NCBI GenBank assembly: GCA_043228905.1
Contig: JBHGNT010000010.1
Location: 13,578,001 to 13,642,000 of the forward strand
DNA: 64,000 nt
Source of the DNA: Azolla caroliniana
Taxonomy: Eukaryota > Polypodiophyta
Direction of reading: 5' to 3'
The notes beneath the pieces are model-generated. The model was not told the DNA's origin. It worked only from the letters and a program-made list of their open reading frames with translations, and did no database searches. The position numbers and the translations under genes are program-made. Of the stretch, positions 1 to 10,234 are shown in pieces; position 1 is the stretch's first letter; the number at the start of each line of letters is the position of its first letter.

Positions 1-298
1 AAGTGAGAGTGAGAGAGAGAGAGAAAAAGGAAGAGGTCGACGCCTCTGTGTAATACCGCCGCCTGTGGCGAGGACAGCGAGCTCAAGGTCGTCGCCCTGC
101 AGCTCGCCATTGTACATTCCCTGCGTATAGTGATAGTTGGAGTCTTGCACTCCCGTGGTTTTTCCCGTCTAGGGTTTTCCACGTTAAACCCTGTGCATTC
201 GAGTCTCTCTCTGTGTTTTCGATTTTCTGCTGCACTGATTCGTGTTTCCTCGGTTGTGGCCGAGAGGAGAAGAAATTGGAAAGAGACAATTCCTAACA
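1..298 (+). repeat. 5' LTR of A1 (R/U5 part only)
   Basis: Direct repeat of 4767-5064. It ends in CCTAACA just before a 3-base spacer and the primer site. The U3 promoter part is outside the window. Confidence 0.93.
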
Positions 299-301
299 AT
301 C

Positions 302-313
302 TGGTATCAGAGC
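302..313 (+). other. Primer binding site of A1
   Basis: TGGTATCAGAGC follows the LTR end after the spacer ATC. It is the classical complement to the 3' end of plant initiator Met-tRNA, which primes minus-strand DNA synthesis. Confidence 0.93.
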
Positions 314-329
314 GACTGCAGTGCAGAAA

Positions 330-3300
330 ATGGAAGGCGGCAGCAGCGGGCAGCCGGTGATGATGGTGCTGAATGCGCAGAACTACGCCGACTGGAAGAT
401 AAAGATGGAGGATCTGCTAATTGTTCGGGACCTGTATGAACCGATCGACAGGTCGGAAATACCCAAGGGGGTACTTGAGACGGAATGGAGGCTTCTGAAC
501 CGGAAAGCCGTTGCGACCATTCGGCAATACGTCGACGTGAGCGTTCTACAACACGTGGCGAATGACACCAACGCATATGAGATGTGGCAGAAGCTGTCGG
601 GCCTCTACGAGAGGAAGAATGCGTTGAACCGGACCTCCCTGATGAGGAAGATAGTGAACCTCAAGTACCGGGACGGCGAGAGTATGGTGGAACACGTAAG
701 CACGTTCATGGGATTCGTGAACCAGCTTGCGGCGATCAAGTTCCCGTTGGAGGATGCAATGCAAGCCATCATCCTGATGTGTACATTGCCGGCAAGCTGG
801 GAGAACTTGGTGGTGACTCTCAGCACCTCCTGCACCGAAGATAACTTGTCCCTACAAACGGTAAAGACAAGCATTTTGAACGAAGAAGCGTGTCGGAGAG
901 ATAAAGAACCGGCCTCCGATCCGAAGATGCTGCTTACCGAATCGGATCGGGGAAGACAACGGAACCGGAGTCCGCAAAGACGGGAGAAGTCGGGGACCCG
1001 GTCGCAGTCAAGAGGAAGGCCCACATGCTTCCACTGTGGGAAGCCGGGGCACTTCCGAAAGAATTGTCGGCATTACCGAAAAGACAACGGAGCCGACGAC
1101 ACCGATTCGAAGAAGTCTTCGGAACGGAACGGTGCTTACCGGGGAGCCACGGACCGAAATGGTTCGGATCGGCGAGAGCAGGACCGGAAAGGAACGACGG
1201 CACTCGCGGCAAGTGAAGAGGAGATCATGCTCATCACCGAAGAAGGTGAACTAAACATTGCCGGCGATGAGACTACCTGGGTGGTCGATTCCGGAGCGTC
1301 GTTCCACCTTACCCCGGAAAGAAGATACTTCTCATCCTACACAGCCGGTGAGCATGGCTGTGTTCGGATGGGAAATGAAGGTACGTGCCGGATTGCCGGC
1401 ATAGGAGACGTGTGGTTGACAACCTCGACCGGATGCAAAATGTTGCTGAAGGATGTCCGACACGTTCCGGAGGTGCGATTGAACCTGATTTCGGCCGGGA
1501 GGCTAGACGATGAAGGCTACATAGGTAGCATCCGGAACGGCGTAATGAAGTTCAGCAAGGGGAGCCTGATAGTGGCTCGGGCCCGGAAAGTCAACACACT
1601 GTACCTTATGAATGCCTGGTTGTGTCCGGAGGAGTTGAACGTGGCAGCCGACACTGCCGGTGAGCTGTGGCACAAGAGACTGTGCCACATGAGTGAGAAG
1701 GGGATGAAGAGGCTTGCAGAAGACAACCTTATTCCAGTGAAGCATGTGCACCTGGAGAAGTGCACCGATTGCCTGGCCGGTAAGCAGAACCGAACCTCCT
1801 TTCACTCAAGGCCACCGACGAGACGTAGCGCACCATTGGAGTTGGTGCACACTGACGTGTGTCAAGTAGAAACGAAGTCACATGGCGGAGCCCAGTACTT
1901 CGTGACATTCATTGATGACCACAGCCGGAAGCTGTGGACGGCACCGTTGAAGACAAAGGACCAAGTGTTGTGCGTCTTCAAAGAACTCCACGCGAGAGTG
2001 GAAAGGGAATCCGGCAAGAAGCTGAAAGCGATACGAGCAGATAACGGAGGAGAATACCGAGGGCAATTCGAGGAGTATTGTCGCTCGAAGGGAATCCGGC
2101 TCGAGTTTACTGTGCCGAAGACGCCGGAACTGAACGGGCTGGCCGAGAGGATGAACCGGACCATAATGGAGAGGGTCCGGAGTATGCTGGCGCATGCGAA
2201 ATTACCCAAGGGGTTTTGGGCTGAGGCAATGTCGACGGCGACATACGTGATAAACAGATCACCCTCAGTACCTTTGGACGGAGACACGCCGCAGAGAGTG
2301 TGGACCGGTAGGGAAGTATCCTACCGGCATCTGAAAGTGTTCGGGTGTCTCGCATATGTGCATGTGGCAAAGGACCGGAGAGGAAAGCTAGATCCAAAGA
2401 CCCGGCCATGCATATTCCTCGGTTACGGCGATGACGAGTTCGGCTACCGTGTATGGGACCCGGTCGACAAAAGGATATTCCAGAGTCGTGATATCATCTT
2501 CATGGAGGACAAGACACTCGCCGATTGGGAGTCGGAGAAGAAGATGAAGAGCTCCAAGTCGACCAGTGAGGATCAACTCTACGAGGAGCAGTCCCGACCG
2601 GAAAGGGACCGGTTAGCACTCGAGGATCCGGCCGAAGACGGTGAAGAAACAGAACCGGATGAGGAAGATGAAACTGATACCGGAACCGGCCCCGATCCCG
2701 AAATGGATTCGGATGAAGAGGAAACGGACGAGCCGGTTACCGAAGCTCCGGAACGGAGATATCCTCTAAGAGAGAGAAGGGCCCTCCGGAGATTTCCGGA
2801 ACCAGAGCACGTGCTGCTAACCGACGAAGGGGAGCCGGAGAGTTTTGAAGAAGCAAAGCTTGACATCCATAGCCTCAAGTGGTTAAGTGCCATGCAGGAG
2901 GAGATGGATTCCCTGCATGAGAACCACACATATGAACTTGTGGAGTTGCTGAAAGGAAAGCGGGCACTTCGAAACAAGTGGGTGTTCAAGCTGAAACCGG
3001 GAGATGCCGGAAACCCCCCGAGATACAAAGCTAGGATCGTGGTGAAGGGGTTCCAACAGAAGAAGGGCGTCGACTTCGACGAGATATTTGCCCCGATAGT
3101 GAAGATGACCTCCATCCGGACGGTGCTGAGCATAGCGGCAAGCATGGACCTCGAGGTAGAACAGATGGACGTGAAGACGGCATTCCTTCACGGTGACCTC
3201 GAAGAAGAGATCTACATGCAGCAACCGGAAGGATTCGAGAAGAAAGGGAAGGAGCACCTGGTATGCCGGTTGAAGAAGAGCCTTTACGGACTGAAGCAGG

Positions 3301-4403
3301 CTCCCCGGCAATGGTACCGGAAGTTCGACTCTTTCATGACCGACGAAGGTTACCACAAAACGCAGTCCGATCACTGCGTGTTTGTGAAGAAGTTCGAAGG
3401 AGGAGACTTTCTAATACTCCTCCTGTACGTGGACGACATGTTGATCGTCGGACGGGACCAGGTCAAGATACGGATGTTGAAGAAAGCGCTTCACCGAACC
3501 TTCTCAATGAAGGACCTGGGTCCGGCGAGGCAAATACTAGGGATGCACATCATCCGGGACCGGAAGAAGAAGCAGTTGTGGCTGTCACAGGAGAAGTACG
3601 TGACAAAGGTGCTTCACCGGTTCAACATGTCGGAAGAAAGACCGGTCGGGTCAACCCTCCCGGCAAACTGCAAGTTGTCCAGCAAGCAAAGCCCCAAGAC
3701 AAAGGCTGAGAAGGAGGACATGATGAAAGTACCATATGCCTCTGCCGTCGGAAGCTTGATGTACGCAATGGTGTGTACAAGACCGGACTTGGTATATGCA
3801 GTCGGAGTGGTGAGCTGGTACATGAGCAATCCCGGCAAAGAGCACTGGAACGCGGCCAAGTGGATACTCCGATACCTGAAGGGCACGGCAAACGTGTGCC
3901 TCCGATTCGGCTCCGGTAAGCCCGAACTCGACGGCTTTACCGATTCGGATATGTCGGCTGATGCAGATAGCAGCCGGTCCACATCAGGGTATGTGATGAC
4001 GTATGCAGGGGGAGCTGTTTCGTGGCAGTCGAGGCTGCAGAAGACGGTTGCGTTGTCAACCACGGAGGCGGAGTACATGGCGGCTGTTGAAGCCGGCAAG
4101 GAAATAATATGGATGAAGGACTTCATTAGAGAGCTTGGTATCCGGCAGGAGGATTACCGACTCTACTGCGACAGTCAGAGTGCCATCCACCTTGCGAAGA
4201 ACGCGACCTATCACTCCCGGACGAAGCACATCCAACGAAGATATCACTGGATCCGGGAAAGGATAGAAGACCAGGAGTTCGTGCTGACGAAGATCCACAC
4301 GGACGAGAACGGGTCAGATATGCTGACCAAAGTGCTCACACCCGACAAGCTGGAAGCGTGCCGGAAGAGGGTCGGACTGGAAAGACATCCCATGCCGAAG
4401 TGA
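330..4403 (+). CDS. gag-pol: Intact copia Gag-Pol polyprotein (A1)
   Basis: One uninterrupted ORF of 1357 codons encodes the whole polyprotein needed to package, copy and integrate the element. I chose the ATG at 330; an in-frame GTG at 321 is not needed. In order: gag (UBN2-like, to about residue 200), a CCHC knuckle at C233-C246 (CFHCGKPGHFRKNC), protease DSGA at 320-323, integrase zinc residues H448, H453, C478, C481, integrase catalytic D509, D571 and E606, an acidic linker with poly-Glu/Asp, reverse transcriptase with YVDD at 1033-1036, and RNase H with TDSD, STTEAEY and DSQSA motifs to the C terminus. All key catalytic residues are present. TRPDLVY replaces TRPDIGY of A2 near residue 1150. 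The stop TGA lies directly before the purine tract. Order PR-IN-RT-RH is the copia order. Likely an autonomous element. Confidence 0.96.
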   Translation: MEGGSSGQPVMMVLNAQNYADWKIKMEDLLIVRDLYEPIDRSEIPKGVLETEWRLLNRKAVATIRQYVDVSVLQHVANDTNAYEMWQKLSGLYERKNALNRTSLMRKIVNLKYRDGESMVEHVSTFMGFVNQLAAIKFPLEDAMQAIILMCTLPASWENLVVTLSTSCTEDNLSLQTVKTSILNEEACRRDKEPASDPKMLLTESDRGRQRNRSPQRREKSGTRSQSRGRPTCFHCGKPGHFRKNCRHYRKDNGADDTDSKKSSERNGAYRGATDRNGSDRREQDRKGTTALAASEEEIMLITEEGELNIAGDETTWVVDSGASFHLTPERRYFSSYTAGEHGCVRMGNEGTCRIAGIGDVWLTTSTGCKMLLKDVRHVPEVRLNLISAGRLDDEGYIGSIRNGVMKFSKGSLIVARARKVNTLYLMNAWLCPEELNVAADTAGELWHKRLCHMSEKGMKRLAEDNLIPVKHVHLEKCTDCLAGKQNRTSFHSRPPTRRSAPLELVHTDVCQVETKSHGGAQYFVTFIDDHSRKLWTAPLKTKDQVLCVFKELHARVERESGKKLKAIRADNGGEYRGQFEEYCRSKGIRLEFTVPKTPELNGLAERMNRTIMERVRSMLAHAKLPKGFWAEAMSTATYVINRSPSVPLDGDTPQRVWTGREVSYRHLKVFGCLAYVHVAKDRRGKLDPKTRPCIFLGYGDDEFGYRVWDPVDKRIFQSRDIIFMEDKTLADWESEKKMKSSKSTSEDQLYEEQSRPERDRLALEDPAEDGEETEPDEEDETDTGTGPDPEMDSDEEETDEPVTEAPERRYPLRERRALRRFPEPEHVLLTDEGEPESFEEAKLDIHSLKWLSAMQEEMDSLHENHTYELVELLKGKRALRNKWVFKLKPGDAGNPPRYKARIVVKGFQQKKGVDFDEIFAPIVKMTSIRTVLSIAASMDLEVEQMDVKTAFLHGDLEEEIYMQQPEGFEKKGKEHLVCRLKKSLYGLKQAPRQWYRKFDSFMTDEGYHKTQSDHCVFVKKFEGGDFLILLLYVDDMLIVGRDQVKIRMLKKALHRTFSMKDLGPARQILGMHIIRDRKKKQLWLSQEKYVTKVLHRFNMSEERPVGSTLPANCKLSSKQSPKTKAEKEDMMKVPYASAVGSLMYAMVCTRPDLVYAVGVVSWYMSNPGKEHWNAAKWILRYLKGTANVCLRFGSGKPELDGFTDSDMSADADSSRSTSGYVMTYAGGAVSWQSRLQKTVALSTTEAEYMAAVEAGKEIIWMKDFIRELGIRQEDYRLYCDSQSAIHLAKNATYHSRTKHIQRRYHWIRERIEDQEFVLTKIHTDENGSDMLTKVLTPDKLEACRKRVGLERHPMPK

Positions 4404-4413
4404 AGGGGGAGTT
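4404..4413 (+). other. Polypurine tract of A1
   Basis: AGGGGGAGTT-like purine run immediately before the TGTTGGG start of the 3' LTR; the expected plus-strand primer position. Confidence 0.8.
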
Positions 4414-4501
4414 TGTTGGGATTACGGTCCCTCCGAATGGGATGGTCGGATGTCCGGGAATCGGGAATGAAGACCCGAATGAGGAGTACCCGGTATCGGA
4501 G

Positions 4502-4598
4502 CCGGATGATGAAGACTCGGTTCCGGATCCGGATGATGAAGACCCCGGCTACGGAGCCGGATGATGAAGACCCCGGCTACAGAGCCGGATGACGAATG
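4502..4598 (+). repeat. 28-bp tandem repeats in U3 of A1
   Basis: Three units beginning CCGGATGATGAAGAC at 4502, 4529 and 4557 plus a partial at 4585. The A2 LTR has about two equivalent units, which accounts for much of the length difference between the two LTR types. Confidence 0.85.
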
Positions 4599-4695
4599 TA
4601 CCCGGAGAGAGATCCGGATGCGGGGACATATTTGTGAATATGTTTGCCAAGGGCCCTTGAGGCTATATTTGTAAATAGCCCGAAAGTCATATGTG

Positions 4696-4703
4696 TATAA
4701 ATA
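4696..4703 (+). promoter_or_regulatory. TATA box of family A LTR
   Basis: TATAAATA inside GTATAAATATGACTTAGGGC. The same box and context occur in A2 (27782-27789 and 32523-32530, minus strand), and related boxes in B1 and B2, so it is the likely core promoter for element transcription. Confidence 0.75.
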
Positions 4704-5064
4704 TGACTTAGGGCAAACAGTTTTGTAGTTGTTGCTCATTTGTCTGTTTTCCACTCAGAGGGAGTGAAGTGAGAGTGAGAGAGAGAGAGAAAAAGGAAGA
4801 GGTCGACGCCTCTGTGTAATACCGCCGCCTGTGGCGAGGACAGCGAGCTCAAGGTCGTCGCCCTGCAGCTCGCCATTGTACATTCCCTGCGTATAGTGAT
4901 AGTTGGAGTCTTGCACTCCCGTGGTTTTTCCCGTCTAGGGTTTTCCACGTTAAACCCTGTGCATTCGAGTCTCTCTCTGTGTTTTCGATTTTCTGCTGCA
5001 CTGATTCGTGTTTCCTCGGTTGTGGCCGAGAGGAGAAGAAATTGGAAAGAGACAATTCCTAACA

Positions 5065-7680
5065 GTTCAGACCCTTCTTCAGCATCCAAATCTAGACTTG
5101 GTCTCGTCGGACGATCAACATATCATCCACATATAGGAGGAGTATAAGGAAATCTCCTCTTTTAAATTTCTTCACAAACACGGAGTGATCGGCTTGTGTT
5201 TTGTGGTGCCCTTGGTTAGTCATGAAGGAGTCAAACTTCCGGTACCATTGCCGGGGAGCTTGCTTCAATCCATATAAGCTCTTCTTCAGCCGACACACCA
5301 AGTGCTCCCTCCCTTTCTTCTCATATCCTTCCTGTTGATGCATGTAGATCTCTTCTTCGAGGTCACCATGTAGGAATACCATCTTGACGTCCAGTTGCTC
5401 TACCTTGAGGTCCATGGTTGCCGCTATTCCCAATACCATCCGGATGGATGTCATCTTTACTACCGGGGAAAAGATCTCATCGAAATCCACTCCTTTCTTC
5501 TGCTAGAACCCCTTCACCATGATCTGGGCTTTGTATCTCGGTGGATTTCCAGCATCTCCCGGTTTCAGCTTGTACACCCACTTGTTCCGGAGTGGCCTCT
5601 TTCCTTTCTACAACTCCGTCAGTTCATACGTGTGGTTCTCATGTAGGGAATCCATGTCATCCTGCATGACACTTAACCACTTGCGGCTGTGGGTGTCTCT
5701 CTTAGCCTCTTCGAAGCTTTCCGACTCCCCCTCCTCGGTTAGCAACACATGCTCTGCATCTGGAAATCTCCGGGGGGCTCTTCTCTCTCGGAGAGGATAT
5801 CTCCATCCCTGGTTTTTGACTACCGGTTCCTCCATTTGTTCCTCATCCGAATCCGATTCGGGATCTTGTCCGGTTCCCGTGTCTTGAACCGGGTAGGTTC
5901 TTGTGTCCTCAGGCTGGTTTTCATTGAATGATCCGGAGTTGATCATCTTCTTATCGGACTCCCAGTCGGCAATGGTCCTATCTTCCATGAACACTATGTC
6001 CCGACTTCGGAACACCATCTTGTCGACCAGATCCGACACCCGATAACCAAACTCATCATCTCCGTATCCAAGGAATATGCATGGCCGGGACTTCGGATCC
6101 AGCTTTGCTCTCTTGTCCTTCGCCACATGCACGTATGCGAGACACCCGAACACCTTTAGATGCTGGTAAGATACATCTTTACCGGTCCATACTTTTTGAG
6201 GTGAGTCTCCTCCCAAGGCTACCGAGGGTGATCTATTTATCACATAGGTCACTGTCGTCAGCACCTCAGACCAAAACGTCTTGGGTAACTCGGCATGTGT
6301 GAGCATGCTCCGAAGTCTCTCCATTATGGTCCGGTTCATCCTTTTGGCCAACCCATTCAATTGTGGCGTCTTCGGCACGGTAAATTCGAGCTAGATTCCC
6401 TTCGACCGGTTGTAGTCCTCGAACTGTGCCTGGTATTCTACTCCGTTATCTGATCGAACCGCCTTTAGCTTCCGACTAGTTTCTCTTTCCACTCTCGCGT
6501 GGACCTCCTTAAAGACAGGCAACCCATGTAGCCTTCATCATCTAGCCGATTGGCTGATATCAGGTTCAGTCGAACCTCCGGAATGTGTCGGACATCCTTC
6601 AGTAGCAACTTGCATCCAGTTGATGTCGTCAAAAACACATCTCCTATGTCGACAATTCGGCATGTACCTTTATTCCCCATCTGAACACAACCATGATCAC
6701 CGGCAATGTAGGATGAGAAGCATTTCCGATCCGGTGTCAGGTGGAACGACACTCCGGAATTGACAACCCACCTTGTCTCATCGCCGACAAGGTTTAACTC
6801 ATTCTCTTAGGTAATGAGCATCGATTTCTCTTCACTTGTCGCGATTGCCAACGTTCCCTTCCGATTCGGGCTTCTCCGGTTCGAACAGTTTTGGTCCGAA
6901 CTCTGCTTCGAATTGGTGGTGCCGGTTTCTTTCTCTTTCCGGAAATGCCGACAGTTCTTCTGGAAGTGCCCTGGCTTCCCACAATAGAAGCAAGTAGGTC
7001 TCCCCCTTGACTTCGACCTTGTTCCCGATTTGTCCCAGTTTTGGGGACTCCATTACTGGCCTCTTCCTCGGTTGTGGTCATCTTTCGTAACCAAGGCCTT
7101 CGGATCAGTTCTGGACTCCTGGTCCTTCCGGTGAGCCTCTTCATCTAGCAAAATTGACTTTACCCTTGCTAGGGGCAACTATTTTCCTTCCGGCCTGACA
7201 TTGCCCAATGTGACAACTAGCGTTTCCCAACTATCCGGGAGGGAACCAAGCAGGAGTAATGCGAGTACCTCATCGGCAAGAGGTACTTCCAACAAGGTTG
7301 CTTGGTGGATCAGTCCCTGCAAGGCATTCATTTGCTTTGCCATACTAGAGCCGTCCTGGTACTGGAGCCTCACTAGCTTCCGGAATACCGAAACCGATCT
7401 TGTTCTGGAATATGATGCCGATCTTCTCCCAGAGTTCATGAGCCTTGCTCTCGTCATTGAATTTGTTGTACAGGCTCATGTCGATGAAGCATCGGATGTA
7501 TGCAATCGTCTTCATGTGCATCACCTCCCACACCGTGGCGTCGATCTTATCCGGTCTCTTGTCCCCGAACTGAACCGGCAACCAAAGATCTTTAACCACT
7601 AGCATATCCCTCATCTTCGACTTCCACACTGAGTAGCTAGAGCTAGTGAGTTGGAACATGCCGCCGAACGATTCTTCCAT
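5065..7680 (-). pseudogene. Decayed copia gag-pol of B1
   Basis: Gag starts at the ATG at 7680 (MEESFGGMFQL). A frameshift near 7387 moves gag to another frame, and stops follow near 7178 and 7050. The CCHC knuckle (CFYCGKPGHFQKNC) is intact near 6990. The protease active site is N-S-G instead of D-S-G near 6755. At about 6523 the frame jumps from the pre-integrase region into the integrase core, removing the zinc-binding part and the first catalytic Asp. The integrase Glu is Lys (NGLAKR) near 6345. The RT keeps YVDD near 5110. Cannot be autonomous. Confidence 0.9.
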
Positions 7681-7694
7681 TTCTTGTGTTGTTC

Positions 7695-7706
7695 GCTCTA
7701 ATACCA
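7695..7706 (-). other. Primer binding site of B1
   Basis: Reverse complement reads TGGTATTAGAGC, one base from the standard Met-tRNA site, with spacer AAC before the LTR. Confidence 0.85.
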
Positions 7707-7709
7707 GTT

Positions 7710-8264
7710 TGAAGAGAATAGCGCGAAATACTGCTCAGCCATAACCGAGTAATGAAACACTTCGTTTAAGTATTAAAAACAGAAATGGGAATAGAGATGA
7801 AGACTTGAACACACACTAACAATAGAGAGTACACAAGATGTTTACGTGGAAAACCCTAGTAGGGAAAAACCACGGGAGCCCACAGGCTCCGAACTATCAC
7901 TATTATGAGAGAGATACAATCAGAGACTTGGAGACAATGACCTTGAGCTTTGTTTCTTCGCCAAGCGGCGGTTACAACAGAAACCGTTTTGTATCTCTCT
8001 CTATAAACAATTATGCACATACAACAATATGGCTACAACTCACAACCACATAAAGTGATTGCCCTAAGTCATATTTATACTTATATGAACTTAGGGCTAT
8101 TTACAAATATAGCCTCAATAGGCTTACTCAGAAAAACATATTTACAGATATGTCTCTCTTCTGGTTCTCACCGGGTCTCCTCCGGTTTCCGTATCTCTTC
8201 TAGTTCTCACTAAGTCCTCTTCATTCATCACCGGATGCCATCCGGAGGGACCGATATCCCAACA
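7710..8264 (-). repeat. 5' LTR of B1 (555 bp)
   Basis: On the minus strand it starts TGTTGGGATATC (at 8264) and ends CTCTTCA (at 7710). It shares the TATA region (TATTTATAC near 8085) and general layout with the B2 LTRs at 9670-10234 and 16065-16551. Confidence 0.88.
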
Positions 8265-9669
8265 GGTAAGACCAAAAGGCATCACCTTGTAGTCGAGATG
8301 CCCATAGCACGCCCGTAAGGCTATTTTCCAGTTGTCCCCAGGTCGATTTAGATTGTAGGCTCCCCCCCGTAGGTTGATTTTGGAGAAGATACGCCCGGTT
8401 TGGAGTCGATCGAGGAGCACTAGAATTAAGGGCAAGGGATAATGATTACGCATCGTAATTTTTTTGAGACCCCGATAATGCACACATAGGCGTAATGAGC
8501 CATCCTTCTTCTTGACAAATAAAATTGGGGCCCCGGTTGGTGATTTGGAGGGTTGAATGAAACCCTTTACGAGGTTGTCAACCGGATATGTGCAGAGGGC
8601 CTCAAGTTCGGGTTCCGATAGCCCATAAATCAGGCTGAATGGTGGATGCTCACCAACTTGGAGTTCAATTGGGCAATCGTAGGGGCGATGTGCCAGTAAC
8701 CAATCTGCATTTTGCTTATCAAATATATCCGAAATGTCGCTATATCGTCTAGGTAAATTGTTGATAGGAATGGAGATGTCCTGCGACAAAATGGCCAGTG
8801 TAGCGACCAAGCCGGAATCGGCCGCACCGGAAAAATGATGGAGCGATTGCACCAATCCACTATCGGATTGTGTCTCCAACCAAGATAGCCCCAAAACAGT
8901 TGGATGTCTAGGGGTTGCAATGAGGTAGAAGGTTAGTACCTCATGGTGGGGCATGACTTGAAGTACCAACGGGATAGTGACTTCTGTAACCGCCCCTAAA
9001 GAGAGAACTCGACCCTTGATTGCTTCAACAGATATGGGTTGTGATGTGCGGACGGTGGGGACATTATGTGCATGGACAAATGATATATCAATAAAACAAG
9101 TAGATGCTTGGGAGTCGACCAAAGCATGAGAGTGTATTGATGTTGACCCAAAACAAAGAAAACCCTCCTAATGGTGGAATGGACTTGTAGGAGCATGGAG
9201 AAGGTGGGTAACGGGAAGCGTCCAACGACATGACTCCTATTGCAGCCGGACTTGGTCGTTTTCCTGTTGTCCAGGAACCTCTACAAGACGTGCACGGTGG
9301 AATTGGTGTCACGGGCCCCGCACCGGGCATGGCCAGGGTTACCACAATAGAGACATAGGCCATTGGCACGACGATGTTGGCGTTGGGCCATAGTTAGTGG
9401 TTGGAACCAAGCGTGGTCGATCTCCATCGGGGTATAGGAATCGACCTCCATCGAAGGATGAGTATCATTGGGTGAGGGTATGATTGTGTGGTGGGTGAAG
9501 CTGAGACGTAGGGCCAGGCTATTAATGCGTTTTGGGAGGAAGATTGAAATCCGTGAGTCCCACGTTCTTCCTGATGAAGTTCGAACATACAATTATCACA
9601 TTGGACGGCTTGGGAGATTACTTGAGACAACGATGTGGGCTCCGGAAATTTCAAGAGAAGAGTCTTGAC
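8265..9669 (-). pseudogene. Gypsy Y1 fragment: gag C-terminus, protease, RT start
   Basis: Minus-strand Ty3/gypsy coding sequence. Gag C-terminal part (LLLKFPEPTSL near 9660, then a CCHC knuckle CLYCGNPGHARC near 9350), aspartic protease near 9120 with D-S-Q-A in place of D-S-G-A, a linker, and the start of the RT (HRPYDCPIEL, ILFVKKKDGSLRLCVHYRGL, YKVMPFGLT) ending at 8265 where B1 is inserted. The HRPYDCPIEL and DYKVMPFGLT wording is, from memory, typical of the sushi/Tcn1-like chromovirus group. Frameshifts are present, as in the gag/PR transition near 9280. Its gag N-terminus and 5' LTR are at 16552-17402, separated by the B2 insertion. Confidence 0.82.
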
Positions 9670-10234
9670 TGAAGAGAATAACGTGGAATATTGCTCGGCC
9701 GCAATCGAGTCTTGAACTCTTCTCTGAGAATGTAACACAGAAATGGGAAGTGGAGAGTATACAAAGGAAATACATGTCAGGATGAATGGGAAAAACCACG
9801 GGAGCCCACGGACTCCAACTATCACTATAGGAGAAAGGTACAATCAGAGCCTCGGAGGCAACGACCTCGAGCTCTGTATCTTCGCCAACCGGTGAATACA
9901 ACAGAGTGTCACTCTGTATCTCACTCTCTCTCTCACTCTCTCTCTCACTCTCTCTCTCTTGCTCTCTCTATATTACAATATGACAATAACAACAACCTTA
10001 TCAAAGTGATTGCCCTAAGTCATATTTATACTTATATGAACTTAAGGCTATTTACAAATATAGCCTCAATAGGCTTACTCAAGACATATTTACAGATATG
10101 TCTTCCCTTACGGTTCTCACTGACTCTCTTCTGGTTCTCACCGTGTCTCCTCCGCTTTATGGATCTCTTTCGGTTCTCACCAGGTCCTCTTTATTCATCA
10201 CCGGATCCCATCCAGAGAGACCGATTTCCCAACA
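9670..10234 (-). repeat. 3' LTR of B2 (565 bp)
   Basis: Reads TGTTGGGAAATC at its 5' end (10234) and ends at 9670. Contains a CT-rich microsatellite at about 9920-9970 and the TATTTATAC promoter region near 10024. Related to 16065-16551 and 7710-8264. Confidence 0.87.

Larger units (their letters stand above)
1..5064 (+). mobile_element. Ty1/copia LTR retrotransposon A1, young, 5' end cut by window
   Basis: The element runs from within its 5' LTR (1-298) through a primer site, one unbroken gag-pol ORF, a purine tract and a complete 3' LTR (4414-5064). The visible 298 bases of the 5' LTR match 4767-5064 at every position I compared, so insertion was recent. It interrupts the reverse transcriptase of copia B1, whose sequence resumes at 5065. 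The first five flanking bases, GTTCA, are the presumed target duplication; its partner lies left of the window. The same family appears as A2 at 27385-32749. Confidence 0.95.
4414..5064 (+). repeat. 3' LTR of A1 (651 bp)
   Basis: Starts TGTTGGG and ends CCTAACA. Holds a U3 with a short tandem array, a TATA box, a GA-rich stretch near 4767-4795 and the R/U5 part shared with 1-298. A2 LTRs (624-625 bp) are related but differ in U3. Confidence 0.94.
5065..8264 (-). mobile_element. Ty1/copia element B1, 5' two-thirds, defective
   Basis: On the minus strand: 5' LTR (7710-8264), primer site (7695-7706), gag and pol down to the reverse transcriptase, where A1 has inserted. The 3' part lies left of the window. 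The element interrupts the RT of gypsy Y1; flanking bases GGTAA at 8265-8269 are the presumed target duplication. Pol is similar to family A but gag is different, so I call it family B. Confidence 0.9.

Noticed and set aside
83-289. 68-residue minus-strand ORF repeated identically at 4849-5055
   Set aside because: It is the same LTR segment seen twice on the non-coding strand; identity reflects the LTR repeat, not a gene.
9920-9970. CT-rich stretch as a regulatory GAGA-type element
   Set aside because: Simple microsatellite within the B2 LTR; related LTRs have different or shorter CT runs.
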